The notes under the pieces are model-generated. The model ran no database searches and was not told the DNA's origin. It saw nothing but the letters and a program-made list of their open reading frames with translations. DNA of 38,050 nt from Nitrospinota bacterium. Its GTDB lineage: Bacteria; Nitrospinota_A; UBA7883; JACRGQ01. Location of the stretch: contig JACRGR010000074.1 in assembly GCA_016212275.1 (NCBI GenBank), positions 1 to 38,050 on the forward strand, given 5' to 3'. The translations under genes and the position numbers were made by a program. Of the stretch, positions 7,462 to 16,616 are shown in pieces (within the stretch, counting starts at the first letter, position 1; each line of letters begins with the position of its first letter).

Positions 7462-7689
7462 TTATTTCTTTTTAACGTAGAAGGTGTAAACCGTCCCGTC
7501 CTGCTTTTGTTCCACTATGGTGTTGCCGGTGCGCTTGGCCCACGAGGCCATATCGGCCACGGAACCGGCGTCGGTGGCCTGCATTTCCACCACGTCGCCG
7601 GACTTCACTTCGCCCATCGCGGTCTTGATATCCAAGATCGGTTCCGGACAGCACTTGCCTTTGCAATCCAACACTTTCGCTACCTGCAT
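7462..7689 (-). CDS. tusA: TusA sulfurtransferase
   Basis: A 75-residue TusA/SirA-family protein. The motif LDCKGKCCPEPILDIKTAM gives the catalytic CPxP cysteine as Cys14, with extra cysteines at 9 and 13, so three lie within six residues. TusA carries sulfur as a persulfide in the cytoplasm, either for tRNA thiolation or, in dissimilatory sulfur organisms, to DsrE-type carriers and onward. Here it lies between a sigma-54 response regulator (24 bases upstream) and a DsrE-family gene, favouring the dissimilatory or regulatory role. A GGAGGATC ribosome-binding site precedes the ATG. The consecutive CysCys before Pro is a small departure from the usual pattern. Confidence 0.9.
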   Translation of the reverse strand: MQVAKVLDCKGKCCPEPILDIKTAMGEVKSGDVVEMQATDAGSVADMASWAKRTGNTIVEQKQDGTVYTFYVKKK

Positions 7690-7712
7690 CTCACGATCCT
7701 CCTTTAAATATT

Positions 7713-9107
7713 TTACTCTTCAAACGTCCTGCGCTTGATTTTGTACTTCTTGAGTTTGTTGTGGAAATTCTTGTAGTCCAGCCCCGCTTCTTTCGCCGCC
7801 GCGCTGATGTTCCCCTTGTGCTTTTTCATCACATTGGAGAGATAGTGGGTCTCGAACGATTCGATGACCTTTTTCTTGGAATCGTGGAACGATGTTTCAA
7901 GGCCCCCGATGGTCAGGTGCCCGTTGTTCCGCGTGTGGGGCAGTTCGATCTCGTCCAGCCGGTCTTTCGCGGACAGCACCACCGAGCGCTCGATGATGTT
8001 TTCCAGTTCGCGCACGTTGCCGGGCCATTCGTAGTGCATCAGCGCCGCCATCACGGAGGGGGAGATGTTCTTTATCTCCTTTCCGTTCTTCCGGTTGAAC
8101 CGGCGGATGAAATGGTTGACGAGGAGCGGGATGTCCTCCTTGCGCTCGCGCAGGGATGGCAGGTATATCGGTATCACGTTCAGCCGGTAGAAGAGGTCCG
8201 ACCGGAACTGATTCTCCTGAATCGCCTTTTCCAGATCGCGGTTGGTGGTGGCTATCGTGCGGGTATCCACCGTGATGGTCTCCTGCCCGCCCATGCGGTC
8301 CAGTTCCCCTTCCTGCAAAACGCGCAGGAGCTTCGCCTGCACCGACAGCGATATTTCGCCTATCTCGTCCAGATAGATGGTGCCGCCGTTGGCCCGCTCG
8401 AATTTGCCCATCTTCTGCGCCACCGCGCCGGTGAACGCCCCTTTTTCGTACCCGAACAGTTCCGCCTCCAGCAGTGTTTCGGGTATCGCCGCGCAATTCA
8501 CCCCCACGAAGTTGCGGTTGCGCCGCGCGCTGTGGCGGTGGATGGCGCGGGCGATGAGTTCCTTGCCGGTGCCGGTCTCGCCGCGGATGAGCACCGTGGC
8601 GTCGCTTTCGGCAACGGTCTTCACCTTTTCGTACACCTTCTGCATCTTCCGGCTTTGGCCCACGATGTTGTCCAACTCATAGTTGTCTTGCAGTTCGGAG
8701 CGGGTCTGCCACAGTTCCGTCAACAGGCGGTGATGCTCCACCGCGCGGTCCACCAGCGCCCCCATTTCGTCGTAGTTGATCGGCTTGGAAAGATAGTTGT
8801 ACGCGCCCGCCTTCATCGCCTCCACCGCCATGCCGATGGTGCCATAGGCGGTGATCATGATGATGATCGTCTCGCTGTCCTTTTTCTTCAGTTCCGCCAG
8901 CAGTTGAAAGCCGTTCATGTCCGGCAGGCTGTAATCGAGGATGATGGCGGCGTGCCGGGTCTCTTCCGCCATCGCCAGCGCCTCGCGCCCCGTTTGCGCG
9001 GTCTTCACCGTGTAGCCGCGCCGCTCCAGGTTCACGGTCATCACCTCCAGGATGGCGGGTTCGTCGTCCACCACGAGGATAGGGTACGGATACGGTTTCT
9101 GGCCCAT
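7713..9107 (-). CDS. NtrC-family sigma-54-dependent response regulator
   Basis: The 464-residue protein has the classic three-part layout. A receiver domain (1-125) carries acidic pair DDE and phospho-acceptor Asp58 in IILDYSLPDMNG. An AAA+ domain (about 145-380) has Walker A GETGTGKE at 176-183 and the sigma-54-contacting GAFTGA loop at 223-228. A Fis-type helix-turn-helix lies at the C-terminus (NISAAAKEAGLDYKNFHNKL). It activates sigma-54 promoters when phosphorylated, almost certainly by the histidine kinase encoded directly upstream, whose stop it overlaps. The sigma-54-like site at 11080-11094 in front of the operon suggests positive autoregulation together with the permease and sulfur-carrier genes. 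Confidence 0.93.
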   Translation of the reverse strand: MGQKPYPYPILVVDDEPAILEVMTVNLERRGYTVKTAQTGREALAMAEETRHAAIILDYSLPDMNGFQLLAELKKKDSETIIIMITAYGTIGMAVEAMKAGAYNYLSKPINYDEMGALVDRAVEHHRLLTELWQTRSELQDNYELDNIVGQSRKMQKVYEKVKTVAESDATVLIRGETGTGKELIARAIHRHSARRNRNFVGVNCAAIPETLLEAELFGYEKGAFTGAVAQKMGKFERANGGTIYLDEIGEISLSVQAKLLRVLQEGELDRMGGQETITVDTRTIATTNRDLEKAIQENQFRSDLFYRLNVIPIYLPSLRERKEDIPLLVNHFIRRFNRKNGKEIKNISPSVMAALMHYEWPGNVRELENIIERSVVLSAKDRLDEIELPHTRNNGHLTIGGLETSFHDSKKKVIESFETHYLSNVMKKHKGNISAAAKEAGLDYKNFHNKLKKYKIKRRTFEE

Positions 9108-10195
9108 CAGACCGGCAACCCCACGCGCACGCAGGTGCCCCCTTCGGGGTTGGACTCGATGAAGGCGTACCCGCCGTGGTTTTTCATTATGTCCTTCACG
9201 ATGGCAAGGCCCAGCCCCGTTCCGGTTTTTTTGGTGGTGTAAAAGGACTCGAATACTTTTTCCCGGTCGCCGTGGGGGATGCCCACACCGCTGTCAATGA
9301 AGCTGACCTCCACATAGTCCTCGCCGTTTATCTGGCGTATGTGGCCAACGATCTCGATGCTCCCGCCCCCTTCTATCGCGTCGGTGGCATTCCGCAGGAG
9401 GTTGATGAACACCTGTTGCAGACGCTCGCCATCGTACTTCACCGCGGGAAGGCGCTCGTCCATGTATATCTGCACTTCCACCCCGCGTTCGCGCAGTTCA
9501 TTTTCCAGCGCCTCCACGGACTTTATCAGCGGCAGGTTAACCAGCGCCTTTTCGCCGAACATCAGCTTGGGGCGCGCTGAGTCCAGCAGGTCGGTGGTCA
9601 CTTTATTCAGGCGGGCGATCTGATCCTGTATGAGGCCGAGGTACTTTTGTATCTTCGGGTCGTCCTTGTATTCGTTGAGCAGGTAGTGCGCCGCGCCCGC
9701 CATCGCGTTGAGCGGGTTGCGCACCTCGTGCGAGGTTTTCGCGGCCACCTCGCCGATGATGGCAAGCCTGCGGGAGGACATAAGTTCCTTCTCCATCCCC
9801 TGCCGCTCGGTCACGTCCTTGATGTACTCGATCATGTAGTCCACTTCGCCGTCACGGTTGCGGATGGGAAAATTCCATATCTCGAACTGGCGGCGCAGGT
9901 TTTCGCGGAAGCAGGTGCGGATGCGCGACGGCGGCTGTATGTTGCCGAACGCGGTTTGCGCCTGGCAGTCGTCGCACGGGATGTTGTTGTGGTGGCACAC
10001 GAAAAAGCACTGGTGCCCTTCGATGTCCTCGCCGGGCCGCCCCATGAATTTCTGCATCGCCTGGTTGTACATAACCACTTTGTAGCCGCGGTCAATCACC
10101 AGAATGCCGTCGGTGATGCCGTCGAAGATGGACTGGAGGATCGGGTGGCTTTCCGGCTTGCCCGCCTTTTTGCTCAGTTCCGCCACGTCACCCAT
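9107..10195 (-). CDS. PAS-domain histidine kinase with cysteine-rich sensor segment
   Basis: The 362-residue soluble kinase has a PAS domain (about 18-130), a HisKA dimerisation region with His156 in KTSHEVRNPLNAM, and a HATPase domain with DSGVGI and GTGLGLAIVK. No membrane segment is seen, so it senses cytoplasmic signals. In the PAS domain lies C63-x3-C67-H-H-x5-C74-x2-C77 plus Cys95, a spacing able to hold a metal or iron-sulfur cluster or to form persulfides. Similar cysteine-bearing PAS domains exist in other anaerobe kinases. It follows the permease gene by 19 bases and overlaps its regulator by one base. I infer that it senses redox or sulfur status for this operon. Confidence 0.9.
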   Translation of the reverse strand: MGDVAELSKKAGKPESHPILQSIFDGITDGILVIDRGYKVVMYNQAMQKFMGRPGEDIEGHQCFFVCHHNNIPCDDCQAQTAFGNIQPPSRIRTCFRENLRRQFEIWNFPIRNRDGEVDYMIEYIKDVTERQGMEKELMSSRRLAIIGEVAAKTSHEVRNPLNAMAGAAHYLLNEYKDDPKIQKYLGLIQDQIARLNKVTTDLLDSARPKLMFGEKALVNLPLIKSVEALENELRERGVEVQIYMDERLPAVKYDGERLQQVFINLLRNATDAIEGGGSIEIVGHIRQINGEDYVEVSFIDSGVGIPHGDREKVFESFYTTKKTGTGLGLAIVKDIMKNHGGYAFIESNPEGGTCVRVGLPV

Positions 10196-10214
10196 TGATT
10201 ACTCCCACCAGCGG

Positions 10215-11054
10215 TCAATGATTCAGTCCGGCCACCATGCTCACGAAGCTGATGACCGCCAACCCCGCCATCACGCGCTTTAGCACGAGGTTCGGCATAC
10301 TGTGGGCCGCCCGGGTGCCGATGCGTATCCCCGGCACCGCTCCCACGACCAGAAGCAAGGCAATGACCAGGTTCACGTTCCCATAGTACAGATATACGGC
10401 GGAACCGACAAGGGTTAGCGCCACCGAGATAAGAATGCTCGTTCCCACCACGCATTTTGCCGAAAGCTTAAAAACCCCGGTAAGCACCGGGATGATGAAT
10501 ATTCCGCCGCCAATCGAGGTGGCGCCCACCAGTCCTCCAATACCGGCTCCGTAAAATGCTCCCTTCACTTTCTGCCCGGCGGTCAACGGATCGCCGCATT
10601 TGTATCTATCATCCTGGTTTTTCTTGAATGCGTCCCATAGCAGGTAAAGGCTGATAAGAAACACCATCGCGGCCAAAAAAGCCTTCATCCAATAGTTGAA
10701 CACATCCGGTGGAACTGATTGTTTAAGCACGTTTACGCCGAACGAAGCGACAAGCACCATTGGCACCGCGCCGCTGGAGAGCGAGAAGTTCGTCTCCTTG
10801 TCAATGCTCCCCAACTTCCAGTGTTCCCATACACCAAACCCCTTGGACAGCACCGAAAACACCAAGCTGGTGCCGACCGCCACGGCGGGATCCACATGCG
10901 AAACGAACAAGAGCGCGGGCATGATCAAAACCCCGGCCCCTATTCCGGTCATCCCTATAAATATACCCAGCACCAGTCCGGTAATAAGTTGGCTGATAAG
11001 AAATGTGAAACTCATGTCCAATGGAAAAATCAAATTCCCCCCTTGCAAAAGCAC
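10215..11054 (-). CDS. TauE/SafE-family permease (likely sulfite or organosulfonate exporter)
   Basis: A polytopic protein of up to 279 residues with about eight membrane segments and the family's repeated glycine-rich motifs, LGIFIGMTGIGAGVLIMPAL near the start and GLVGATSIGGGIFIIPVL in the middle. TauE/SafE proteins export sulfite, sulfoacetate or related anions. The start is uncertain: GTG at 11054, TTG at 11033 (AAGGGGGG just before it) or ATG at 11015, which begins directly at the first membrane helix. The sigma-54-like site 26 bases upstream of the GTG would allow all three, with a leader favouring the later two. As first gene of an operon with a two-component pair, TusA and a DsrE-family protein, a sulfur substrate is plausible. 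Confidence 0.85.
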   Translation of the reverse strand: MLLQGGNLIFPLDMSFTFLISQLITGLVLGIFIGMTGIGAGVLIMPALLFVSHVDPAVAVGTSLVFSVLSKGFGVWEHWKLGSIDKETNFSLSSGAVPMVLVASFGVNVLKQSVPPDVFNYWMKAFLAAMVFLISLYLLWDAFKKNQDDRYKCGDPLTAGQKVKGAFYGAGIGGLVGATSIGGGIFIIPVLTGVFKLSAKCVVGTSILISVALTLVGSAVYLYYGNVNLVIALLLVVGAVPGIRIGTRAAHSMPNLVLKRVMAGLAVISFVSMVAGLNH

Positions 11055-11079
11055 CGATGCTTGTTATGCTCAATTGAAC

Positions 11080-11094
11080 GCAAGTTCACCCCCA
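11080..11094 (-). promoter_or_regulatory. Sigma-54-type -24/-12 promoter for the permease/sulfur-carrier operon
   Basis: On the minus strand TGGGGGTGAACTTGC keeps the invariant GG at -24 and GC at -12 with the correct eight bases between TGG and TTGC. It stands 26 bases before the earliest possible start of the permease, and the operon itself encodes a sigma-54 activator, which makes the match more credible than it would be alone. Confidence 0.5.
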
Positions 11095-11188
11095 TAAGTC
11101 TGTTATAAAAGAGCAAGGAACATACCAACGATATTCAATTCAACTGCTTGTTTTCATATGCATTATTTCCAGCAAATCTCCATCCGCG

Positions 11189-11248
11189 CCACACCTATGG
11201 CAAAAATACCACACATTGATGTCAATTCCATTGCATTGTCACCACACA
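11189..11248 (-). promoter_or_regulatory. Three TGTGG repeats, possible upstream activator sites
   Basis: Minus-strand GGTGTGG/TGTGTGG copies lie at 11189-11195, 11209-11215 and 11242-11248, spaced 20 and 33 bases (about two and three helical turns), 95-168 bases upstream of the sigma-54-like site. That is where enhancer sites for NtrC-type activators usually sit. The unit is short and not palindromic, so the idea is tentative. Confidence 0.2.
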
Positions 11249-11336
11249 AGTAGATTCAAAATGCCGTCAAAGGGTTCAAGAAAAGGAAGGCGGGAATGAA
11301 GCGCAAATCGTTCATTTGATATGCGATAATTTGAAT

Positions 11337-12317
11337 ATGCTCATACCTACACTCACGGGCAAAAACGGGATGGATGCCGTGATCATGGCGGGAGGGCCGC
11401 AATCGGTCTTCGCAAAATCGCTTCCCAACAAGACGTTCATCAAGATAAGGGGACGCGCATTATTTATCCACGTTCTCGCCACTCTGGTGCAAGTGGATGC
11501 GTTCGGCAGGATATTTATCGTTGGCCCCAAAAGGGACTTGGAGAAGGAAATGGATACCAGCGGACTCGACCTGAAAGGAAAGCAGGTCATCACCGTGCAA
11601 GAAGCAAACAGCCTTGTGGGGAACATGCTTGCCGCTTTCCGTCATTCCACCGGTTTGCACCTGCAAACGGGAAACCCCTCCCCCGCGCAACTTGACCAGC
11701 CGATCTTCGCTATCGGAGGCGATTCGCCGCTGGTATTGCCCGAAGAGGTGACGCAGTTCCTTTCAAGGTGCGATTTGGCCCAGTACGACTATTTCTTGGG
11801 GATGACTCCCGCGGATGTGATGGACCGATTCAAGCCGACGCTCACCCGCAGGGGTATTTCGATGGCATACACGCATTTCGCGGAAGATGCCATGCGGATA
11901 AACAACATGCACTTGGTAAAACCGTTACGGGTGGTGAACCAGCACGAGTTCAACGAGATTTACCGGCTCCGCCACCTGAGGAACCCGCTCAACATCCTGA
12001 AACTCGCCTATGCGCTAACCAAGCGCCATTTTGGATTGAGGGATTGGACCGGGTGGTTGGGGATGTTCATGGCGATGGCGTTGGGCCGTCTGCGGCTCAA
12101 ATTCCTCTCCACCCCCTTCAGGAAGAACATTTCATTGGAACGGGTGGAGCGCGTGGCCTCGCGCCTTTTGGGAACGCGCGCGAAGATAGTCGTGACCACT
12201 TGCGGCGGCGCCGCGCTGGACGTGGACAAGCTGAAAAATGTTGCCGCGATCGAGGAAAATTTCTACCGATGGACCGCCCTTCAGAGGGAACCGAACGCCC
12301 CGCGCCCCGGAGTATAA
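11337..12317 (+). CDS. MobA/GlmU-like nucleotidyltransferase family protein
   Basis: From the ATG at 11337 this is a 326-residue protein; ATG 11370 (MDAVIMAGG) is an alternative, and TTG 11316 is less likely. The N-terminus has the nucleotide-binding loop [18 protein letters not shown] with a following Lys, and a later [11 protein letters not shown] segment supplies the metal-binding Asp of NTP transferases. The glycine loop is slightly degenerate compared with the usual AGGxGxR. Such enzymes couple NTP to a sugar phosphate, cofactor or similar acceptor; the substrate cannot be told. A GATAAT hexamer ends six bases before the 11337 ATG and no ribosome-binding sequence is seen. It ends 7 bases before uvrB and probably shares its transcript. 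Confidence 0.7.
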   Translation: MLIPTLTGKNGMDAVIMAGGPQSVFAKSLPNKTFIKIRGRALFIHVLATLVQVDAFGRIFIVGPKRDLEKEMDTSGLDLKGKQVITVQEANSLVGNMLAAFRHSTGLHLQTGNPSPAQLDQPIFAIGGDSPLVLPEEVTQFLSRCDLAQYDYFLGMTPADVMDRFKPTLTRRGISMAYTHFAEDAMRINNMHLVKPLRVVNQHEFNEIYRLRHLRNPLNILKLAYALTKRHFGLRDWTGWLGMFMAMALGRLRLKFLSTPFRKNISLERVERVASRLLGTRAKIVVTTCGGAALDVDKLKNVAAIEENFYRWTALQREPNAPRPGV

Positions 12318-12318
12318 T
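12313..12318 (+). promoter_or_regulatory. Perfect -10 hexamer six bases before uvrB start
   Basis: TATAAT lies exactly six bases before the uvrB ATG, a spacing that would give a leaderless transcript. No convincing -35 element is present 16-18 bases upstream (ACCGAA region), and a GGAG 12 bases before the start offers weak Shine-Dalgarno pairing, so this may be chance. Confidence 0.25.
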
Positions 12319-12324
12319 GAACGG

Positions 12325-14304
12325 ATGAAGTTCAAGCTCCATTCCGAATTCACTCCGAAGGGGGATCAGCCGGGCGCCATAAAAACGCTGACGGACAACC
12401 TGAATAACGGCGTTTCGCACCAGGTGCTTTTGGGCGTCACCGGCTCCGGCAAGACGTTCACGCTGGCGAACGTGATTGAACAAGTGCAAAAACCGACACT
12501 CGTGTTCGCGCCCAATAAAACACTGGCGGCACAGCTCTACAACGAGTTCAAATTTTTCTTCCCGGAAAACGCGGTGGACTACTTCGTGAGCTATTACGAC
12601 TACTACCAGCCGGAGGCGTACCTCCCGAAGTCCGACACCTTCATCGAAAAGGATTCCGCCATCAACGACGAGATAGACAAGCTCCGCCACTCCGCCACGC
12701 GCTCCCTGCTGGAGCGGCGCGACGTGATCATCGTGGCCTCCGTTTCCTGCATCTACGGCATCGGCTCGCCGGAGGCGTATTACGGGATGCTCACCCGCGT
12801 GGAGGTGGGCCAGCGCATCGGGCGCGATGATCTGGTGGGGCGATTGGTGGAAATGCAGTACGAGCGCAACAACATTGATTTCCGGCGCGGCACCTTCCGG
12901 GTGAACGGCGACATCGTGGAGATAATCCCGATATACGAATCGGAGGAAGGCCTGCGCATCGAGTTTTTCGGCGACGAGATAGAGTCCATCTCCCGCGTGG
13001 ATCCGCTCACGGGCCGGACCATCCAGAAACTCCAAAAAGCGCCCATCTACCCGGGTAGCCACTACGTCACCACCCCGCAAACGCTGGAACGCGCGATGGA
13101 GCAGATACGGCGCGAACTGATCATGGTGGCGGAGGATCACCGGAGCAACAACCGCCTGCTGGAATGCCAGCGGATAGAGCAACGCACGATGTTCGACCTG
13201 GAAATGATGAAGGAAACGGGGTACTGCAACGGCATCGAGAACTATTCGCGCTACCTCACGGGCCGCAAGGCCGGGGAAGCGCCCCCCACCCTGCTGGACT
13301 ATTTTCCGCCGGATGCCCTGCTGGTCGTTGACGAAAGCCATGTCTCGGTGCCGCAACTGCGCGGGATGTACGCGGGCGACCGCGCCCGCAAGGAAACGCT
13401 GGTGCGCTACGGGTTCCGCCTCCCTTCCGCGATGGACAACCGTCCGCTCAATTTCAGCGAGTTCGAGAAAGACCCCAAACAAAGGATATACGTTTCCGCC
13501 ACGCCGGGAGAATATGAACTCCAGAAAGGCGAAGGACGGGTGATTGAATTGGTCATCCGCCCCACCGGGCTGGTGGATCCCGAAATTGCGGTCCGCCCGG
13601 TGGAGGGACAGGTGGACGACTTGGTACATGAGATAAAGGCGCGCGCGGCGAAGAACGAACGGTCGCTTGTCACCACGCTCACCAAGCGGTTCTCCGAAGA
13701 CCTGACGGAGTACCTGCGCGAGGCGGGCATCCGCGCCAAGTACATGCACTCGGATATCGAGACATTGGAGCGCACCGAGATCCTGCGCGAACTCCGGCTG
13801 GGCGAGTTCGACGCCCTCATCGGCATCAACCTCCTGCGCGAGGGGCTGGACCTTCCCGAAGTCTCGCTGGTCGCGATCCTGGACGCCGACAAGGAGGGCT
13901 TTCTGCGCTCCGAAACGTCGCTCATACAGACCGCCGGACGCGCCGCGCGCAACCTTTCGGGACTGGTTATAATGTACGCCGACCGGCAAACCGGCAGTAT
14001 GCAACGCGCATTGGCGGAAATGGAACGGCGACGCAAACTGCAATCCGCCTACAACAAAAAACACGGCATCACACCGCAAACGGTGAAAAAGAGGATTTAC
14101 GAAACGATGGCCGCCCACGCCGACGACACCCCGATGGTGGCGGAGGAGAAAACGGATTACGCCAGCCGGGGCGAAATAACCTCGCTCATCAAGAAACTGG
14201 AGGCGGAGATGCGGCGGGAGGCGGCGGACCTGCATTTCGAGCGCGCCGCCGAGTGCCGCGATAAGATACGGGAACTGAAAAAAGTGGAGATACTGTACGC
14301 ATAA
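12325..14304 (+). CDS. uvrB: UvrB, excinuclease ABC subunit B
   Basis: The 659-residue protein opens with the standard UvrB sequence [11 protein letters not shown], has Walker A GVTGSGKT, the hairpin region YDYYQPEAY, a DES-type Walker B ([10 protein letters not shown]), the helicase segments VSATPGEYE and [27 protein letters not shown], and a C-terminal UVR domain ([13 protein letters not shown] to the end) for UvrC contact. It loads on damaged DNA with UvrA in nucleotide excision repair. I start at 12325, where the family begins; the frame runs open further upstream but overlaps the preceding gene. It overlaps the next gene (TAATG), linking repair and a sensor kinase in one transcript. Length and motifs are complete. 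Confidence 0.97.
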   Translation: MKFKLHSEFTPKGDQPGAIKTLTDNLNNGVSHQVLLGVTGSGKTFTLANVIEQVQKPTLVFAPNKTLAAQLYNEFKFFFPENAVDYFVSYYDYYQPEAYLPKSDTFIEKDSAINDEIDKLRHSATRSLLERRDVIIVASVSCIYGIGSPEAYYGMLTRVEVGQRIGRDDLVGRLVEMQYERNNIDFRRGTFRVNGDIVEIIPIYESEEGLRIEFFGDEIESISRVDPLTGRTIQKLQKAPIYPGSHYVTTPQTLERAMEQIRRELIMVAEDHRSNNRLLECQRIEQRTMFDLEMMKETGYCNGIENYSRYLTGRKAGEAPPTLLDYFPPDALLVVDESHVSVPQLRGMYAGDRARKETLVRYGFRLPSAMDNRPLNFSEFEKDPKQRIYVSATPGEYELQKGEGRVIELVIRPTGLVDPEIAVRPVEGQVDDLVHEIKARAAKNERSLVTTLTKRFSEDLTEYLREAGIRAKYMHSDIETLERTEILRELRLGEFDALIGINLLREGLDLPEVSLVAILDADKEGFLRSETSLIQTAGRAARNLSGLVIMYADRQTGSMQRALAEMERRRKLQSAYNKKHGITPQTVKKRIYETMAAHADDTPMVAEEKTDYASRGEITSLIKKLEAEMRREAADLHFERAAECRDKIRELKKVEILYA

Positions 14305-16175
14305 TGATTGACCTGACAAAGCTCAAGGAACGCATCCTCACCCAAGGATACCCCAGCCCCCAACGGATGCTCCTGGTCATCGCCGTTTCCATTTTCACCG
14401 TGGAAGCCGGCGTGATGACCTTGCTGGCCAATTTGCCGCCGATGACCTACGTCGGTGAAATGCTCGTGGACGCCGCCACACTCACCGCGGTCATCCTGCC
14501 GGTGCTGTTTTTCCTGTTCTACCGTCCGTTTTTGCATTACATAAACGACCTCAAGTCCGCCGAAGAGGACCTCTTGCGTTTTGCCACGGCCATTGACCAG
14601 GGCTTGGACGCGATCATGATCACCAACCCGGATGGCAACATCCAATACGTCAATCCCGCGTTCACCGCCATCACCGGTTATACCTGGGACGAGGCGATTA
14701 ACAACTCCCCGCGCATGTTGGACACCGGCACACACGGCCCCGCGATGGAACGGATGTGGACAACCATCTATTCCGGTGGCGATTGGCGGGGGGAAATCCC
14801 CCGCAGAAAAAAGAACGGCAATACCTACCATAGCAGGCTCCGGGTATCGCCAGTGAAAGATGTGGATGGGAGCGTTTCCAACCTCGTGTTCGTGGAGCAG
14901 GACATCACCGCCGAAAAGCTGGCGCAGGATGAAAGGGAAAACTATTTGCACCGGGTGGAGGAACTATCCACCTACAACGAGAACCTGATACAGAAGGCCC
15001 CCATCGGCGCATGGATAATCAATTTCCACAAACTGACAGAGGCGGACAAGACCGGCGACCCCTGTTACGAATGGCACCGCGGGATCGGCGTAAAGATCGT
15101 CACCGAACGGGTGAATGACCGGATGGCCGAAATGCTGGGGAGGACGAAAGGGGAGATCATCGGCAGATCCATCTTCGACCCGATTTTCGTGGACGACGAG
15201 AACGCCCGCAAATATGTGGACGAAATACTCCGCCGGAGGGAGGGGAAACAAAGTTCCTACGAACTCACGCTTCTCCACAGGTCGGGGGAGGCGGTCCATG
15301 TGCTCATCGGGGCCATCCCCACAAAAACCGACCTGCACACCGGCGCCGTCACCCAAAGTCTCGGCATGTTCCTGGACCTCACGGAGCGCAAGAAGGCCGA
15401 GCAGGAACGGGAAATGCTCATCATCGGACTGAACCGCGCCAACGAGGAACTGAGGGATTTCGCGTACATCGTCTCGCACGACCTCAAGGCGCCCCTGCGC
15501 GCCATCGGCTCGCTGGCGGAATGGATTGCGAAGGATTACGGCGATATACTGGGCGCGGAGGGACGCGAGAACCTGGACCTGTTGCTGGGACGCACCAAAC
15601 GGATGAATAACCTTATCGAAGGCATTTTGCGCTATTCCCGCGCCGGGCGGATAAAGCCGGAACTTGATACGCTGGACTGCGCCAAAACGGCCAGAGCGGT
15701 CATAGACGCGGTGGGGCCGCCCCCGAACATCAAAGTTGCGGTGGAAGGCGACCTGCCGAAAGTGATCTACGACCGCACCCACCTCGAACAGGTATTCCAA
15801 AACCTGATAAGCAACGCCATCAAGCATCACGGCAAGGCCGCGGGCAACGTAACCCTTTCCTGCCGCGACGCGGGGGAAATGTGGGAATTTTGCGTGCGCG
15901 ACGACGGGCAAGGCATCGAGGAAAAACATTTCGACCGCATCTTCAAGATATTCCAAAGCCTCAAGTCGCGGGACGAGGTGGAGTCCACCGGCATCGGACT
16001 TACGCTGGTGAAAAAGATCGTGGAACGCTATGGTGGTACGGTGTGGGTGAGATCCACAGTGGACGCGGGGAGCGAATTTTTCTTCACCGTTCCGAAATTC
16101 CCGCAAAACGTGGACGACGATACCGCCCGGATACTGGCCAAGGAGCTGAACGACATTCGGGGAGCGATGCTATGA
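14304..16175 (+). CDS. Membrane histidine kinase with two PAS domains
   Basis: A 623-residue kinase. Two membrane segments (about 20-43 and 50-74) with almost no periplasmic loop are followed by PAS1 (about 90-205), PAS2 (about 220-362), a HisKA segment with His392 in FAYIVSHDLKAPLRAI, and a HATPase domain with DDGQGI and GIGLTLVKKIV. The SHDLKAPL form of the H-box is the one seen in phytochrome-like and Rcp1-linked kinases. No GAF or chromophore domain is present. It is coupled to uvrB upstream and overlaps the downstream response regulator by four bases, which is the obvious partner. The signal is unknown. Confidence 0.9.
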   Translation: MIDLTKLKERILTQGYPSPQRMLLVIAVSIFTVEAGVMTLLANLPPMTYVGEMLVDAATLTAVILPVLFFLFYRPFLHYINDLKSAEEDLLRFATAIDQGLDAIMITNPDGNIQYVNPAFTAITGYTWDEAINNSPRMLDTGTHGPAMERMWTTIYSGGDWRGEIPRRKKNGNTYHSRLRVSPVKDVDGSVSNLVFVEQDITAEKLAQDERENYLHRVEELSTYNENLIQKAPIGAWIINFHKLTEADKTGDPCYEWHRGIGVKIVTERVNDRMAEMLGRTKGEIIGRSIFDPIFVDDENARKYVDEILRRREGKQSSYELTLLHRSGEAVHVLIGAIPTKTDLHTGAVTQSLGMFLDLTERKKAEQEREMLIIGLNRANEELRDFAYIVSHDLKAPLRAIGSLAEWIAKDYGDILGAEGRENLDLLLGRTKRMNNLIEGILRYSRAGRIKPELDTLDCAKTARAVIDAVGPPPNIKVAVEGDLPKVIYDRTHLEQVFQNLISNAIKHHGKAAGNVTLSCRDAGEMWEFCVRDDGQGIEEKHFDRIFKIFQSLKSRDEVESTGIGLTLVKKIVERYGGTVWVRSTVDAGSEFFFTVPKFPQNVDDDTARILAKELNDIRGAML

Positions 16176-16615
16176 CCGACAATATGCCGATTTTGCTGGT
16201 GGAAGACGATATCGTGGACGTGAAAACCGTCCAACGCGCGTTCAAGGAAAACCACATAGTCAACCCGCTGTACACCGCCGGGAACGGACAGATGGCGCTT
16301 GAATTCCTCCGGCGCGAGGGACGTTTCGCCAACCCTGAAACGTCACCCCGGCCCGGCATCATCCTGCTGGACCTCAATATGCCGGTGATGAACGGGATAG
16401 AGTTTTTAAAAGCCGTGAAAGCGGACGAGGAACTGAAAAGCATCCCGGTCGTCGTCCTCACCACTTCGAAAGAGGAAAATGACCGGTTTGCCTCCTACAA
16501 CCTCGGCATCGCCGGGTACATCGTAAAACCGGTGGAATTCGACAAATTTGTCGAAGCCATCAAAACCATAAAGATGTACTGGTCGCTGTGCCAACTGCCG
16601 CATACGGAAGAATGA
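16172..16615 (+). CDS. Rcp1-like single-domain response regulator
   Basis: A 147-residue stand-alone receiver: acidic residues in LLVEDDIVDVKTVQRAF, phospho-acceptor Asp in IILLDLNMPVMNG, the Thr of VVLTTSKEE, and Lys in YIVKPVEF. The longer loop after alpha-2 (REGRFANPETSPRPG) and the phrase EDD.VD match the Rcp1/phytochrome-partner group. It has no output domain, so it acts by protein contact or as a relay intermediate. I use the ATG at 16172, which overlaps the kinase stop as ATGA; a longer frame upstream lies in the kinase gene. The hybrid kinase gene follows after one base. Confidence 0.92.
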   Translation: MTDNMPILLVEDDIVDVKTVQRAFKENHIVNPLYTAGNGQMALEFLRREGRFANPETSPRPGIILLDLNMPVMNGIEFLKAVKADEELKSIPVVVLTTSKEENDRFASYNLGIAGYIVKPVEFDKFVEAIKTIKMYWSLCQLPHTEE

Positions 16616-16616
16616 C

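Noticed and set aside
7761..9242. Long plus-strand frame opposite the sigma-54 regulator
   Set aside because: Same explanation: low-complexity Arg/His/Val-rich translation and no ribosome-binding site, while the minus-strand gene has complete domains.
12118..14319. Very long open frame on the minus strand opposite uvrB
   Set aside because: It mirrors uvrB codon bias; the translation is rich in Arg, His, Val and Leu with no recognisable domain, as expected of an antisense shadow.
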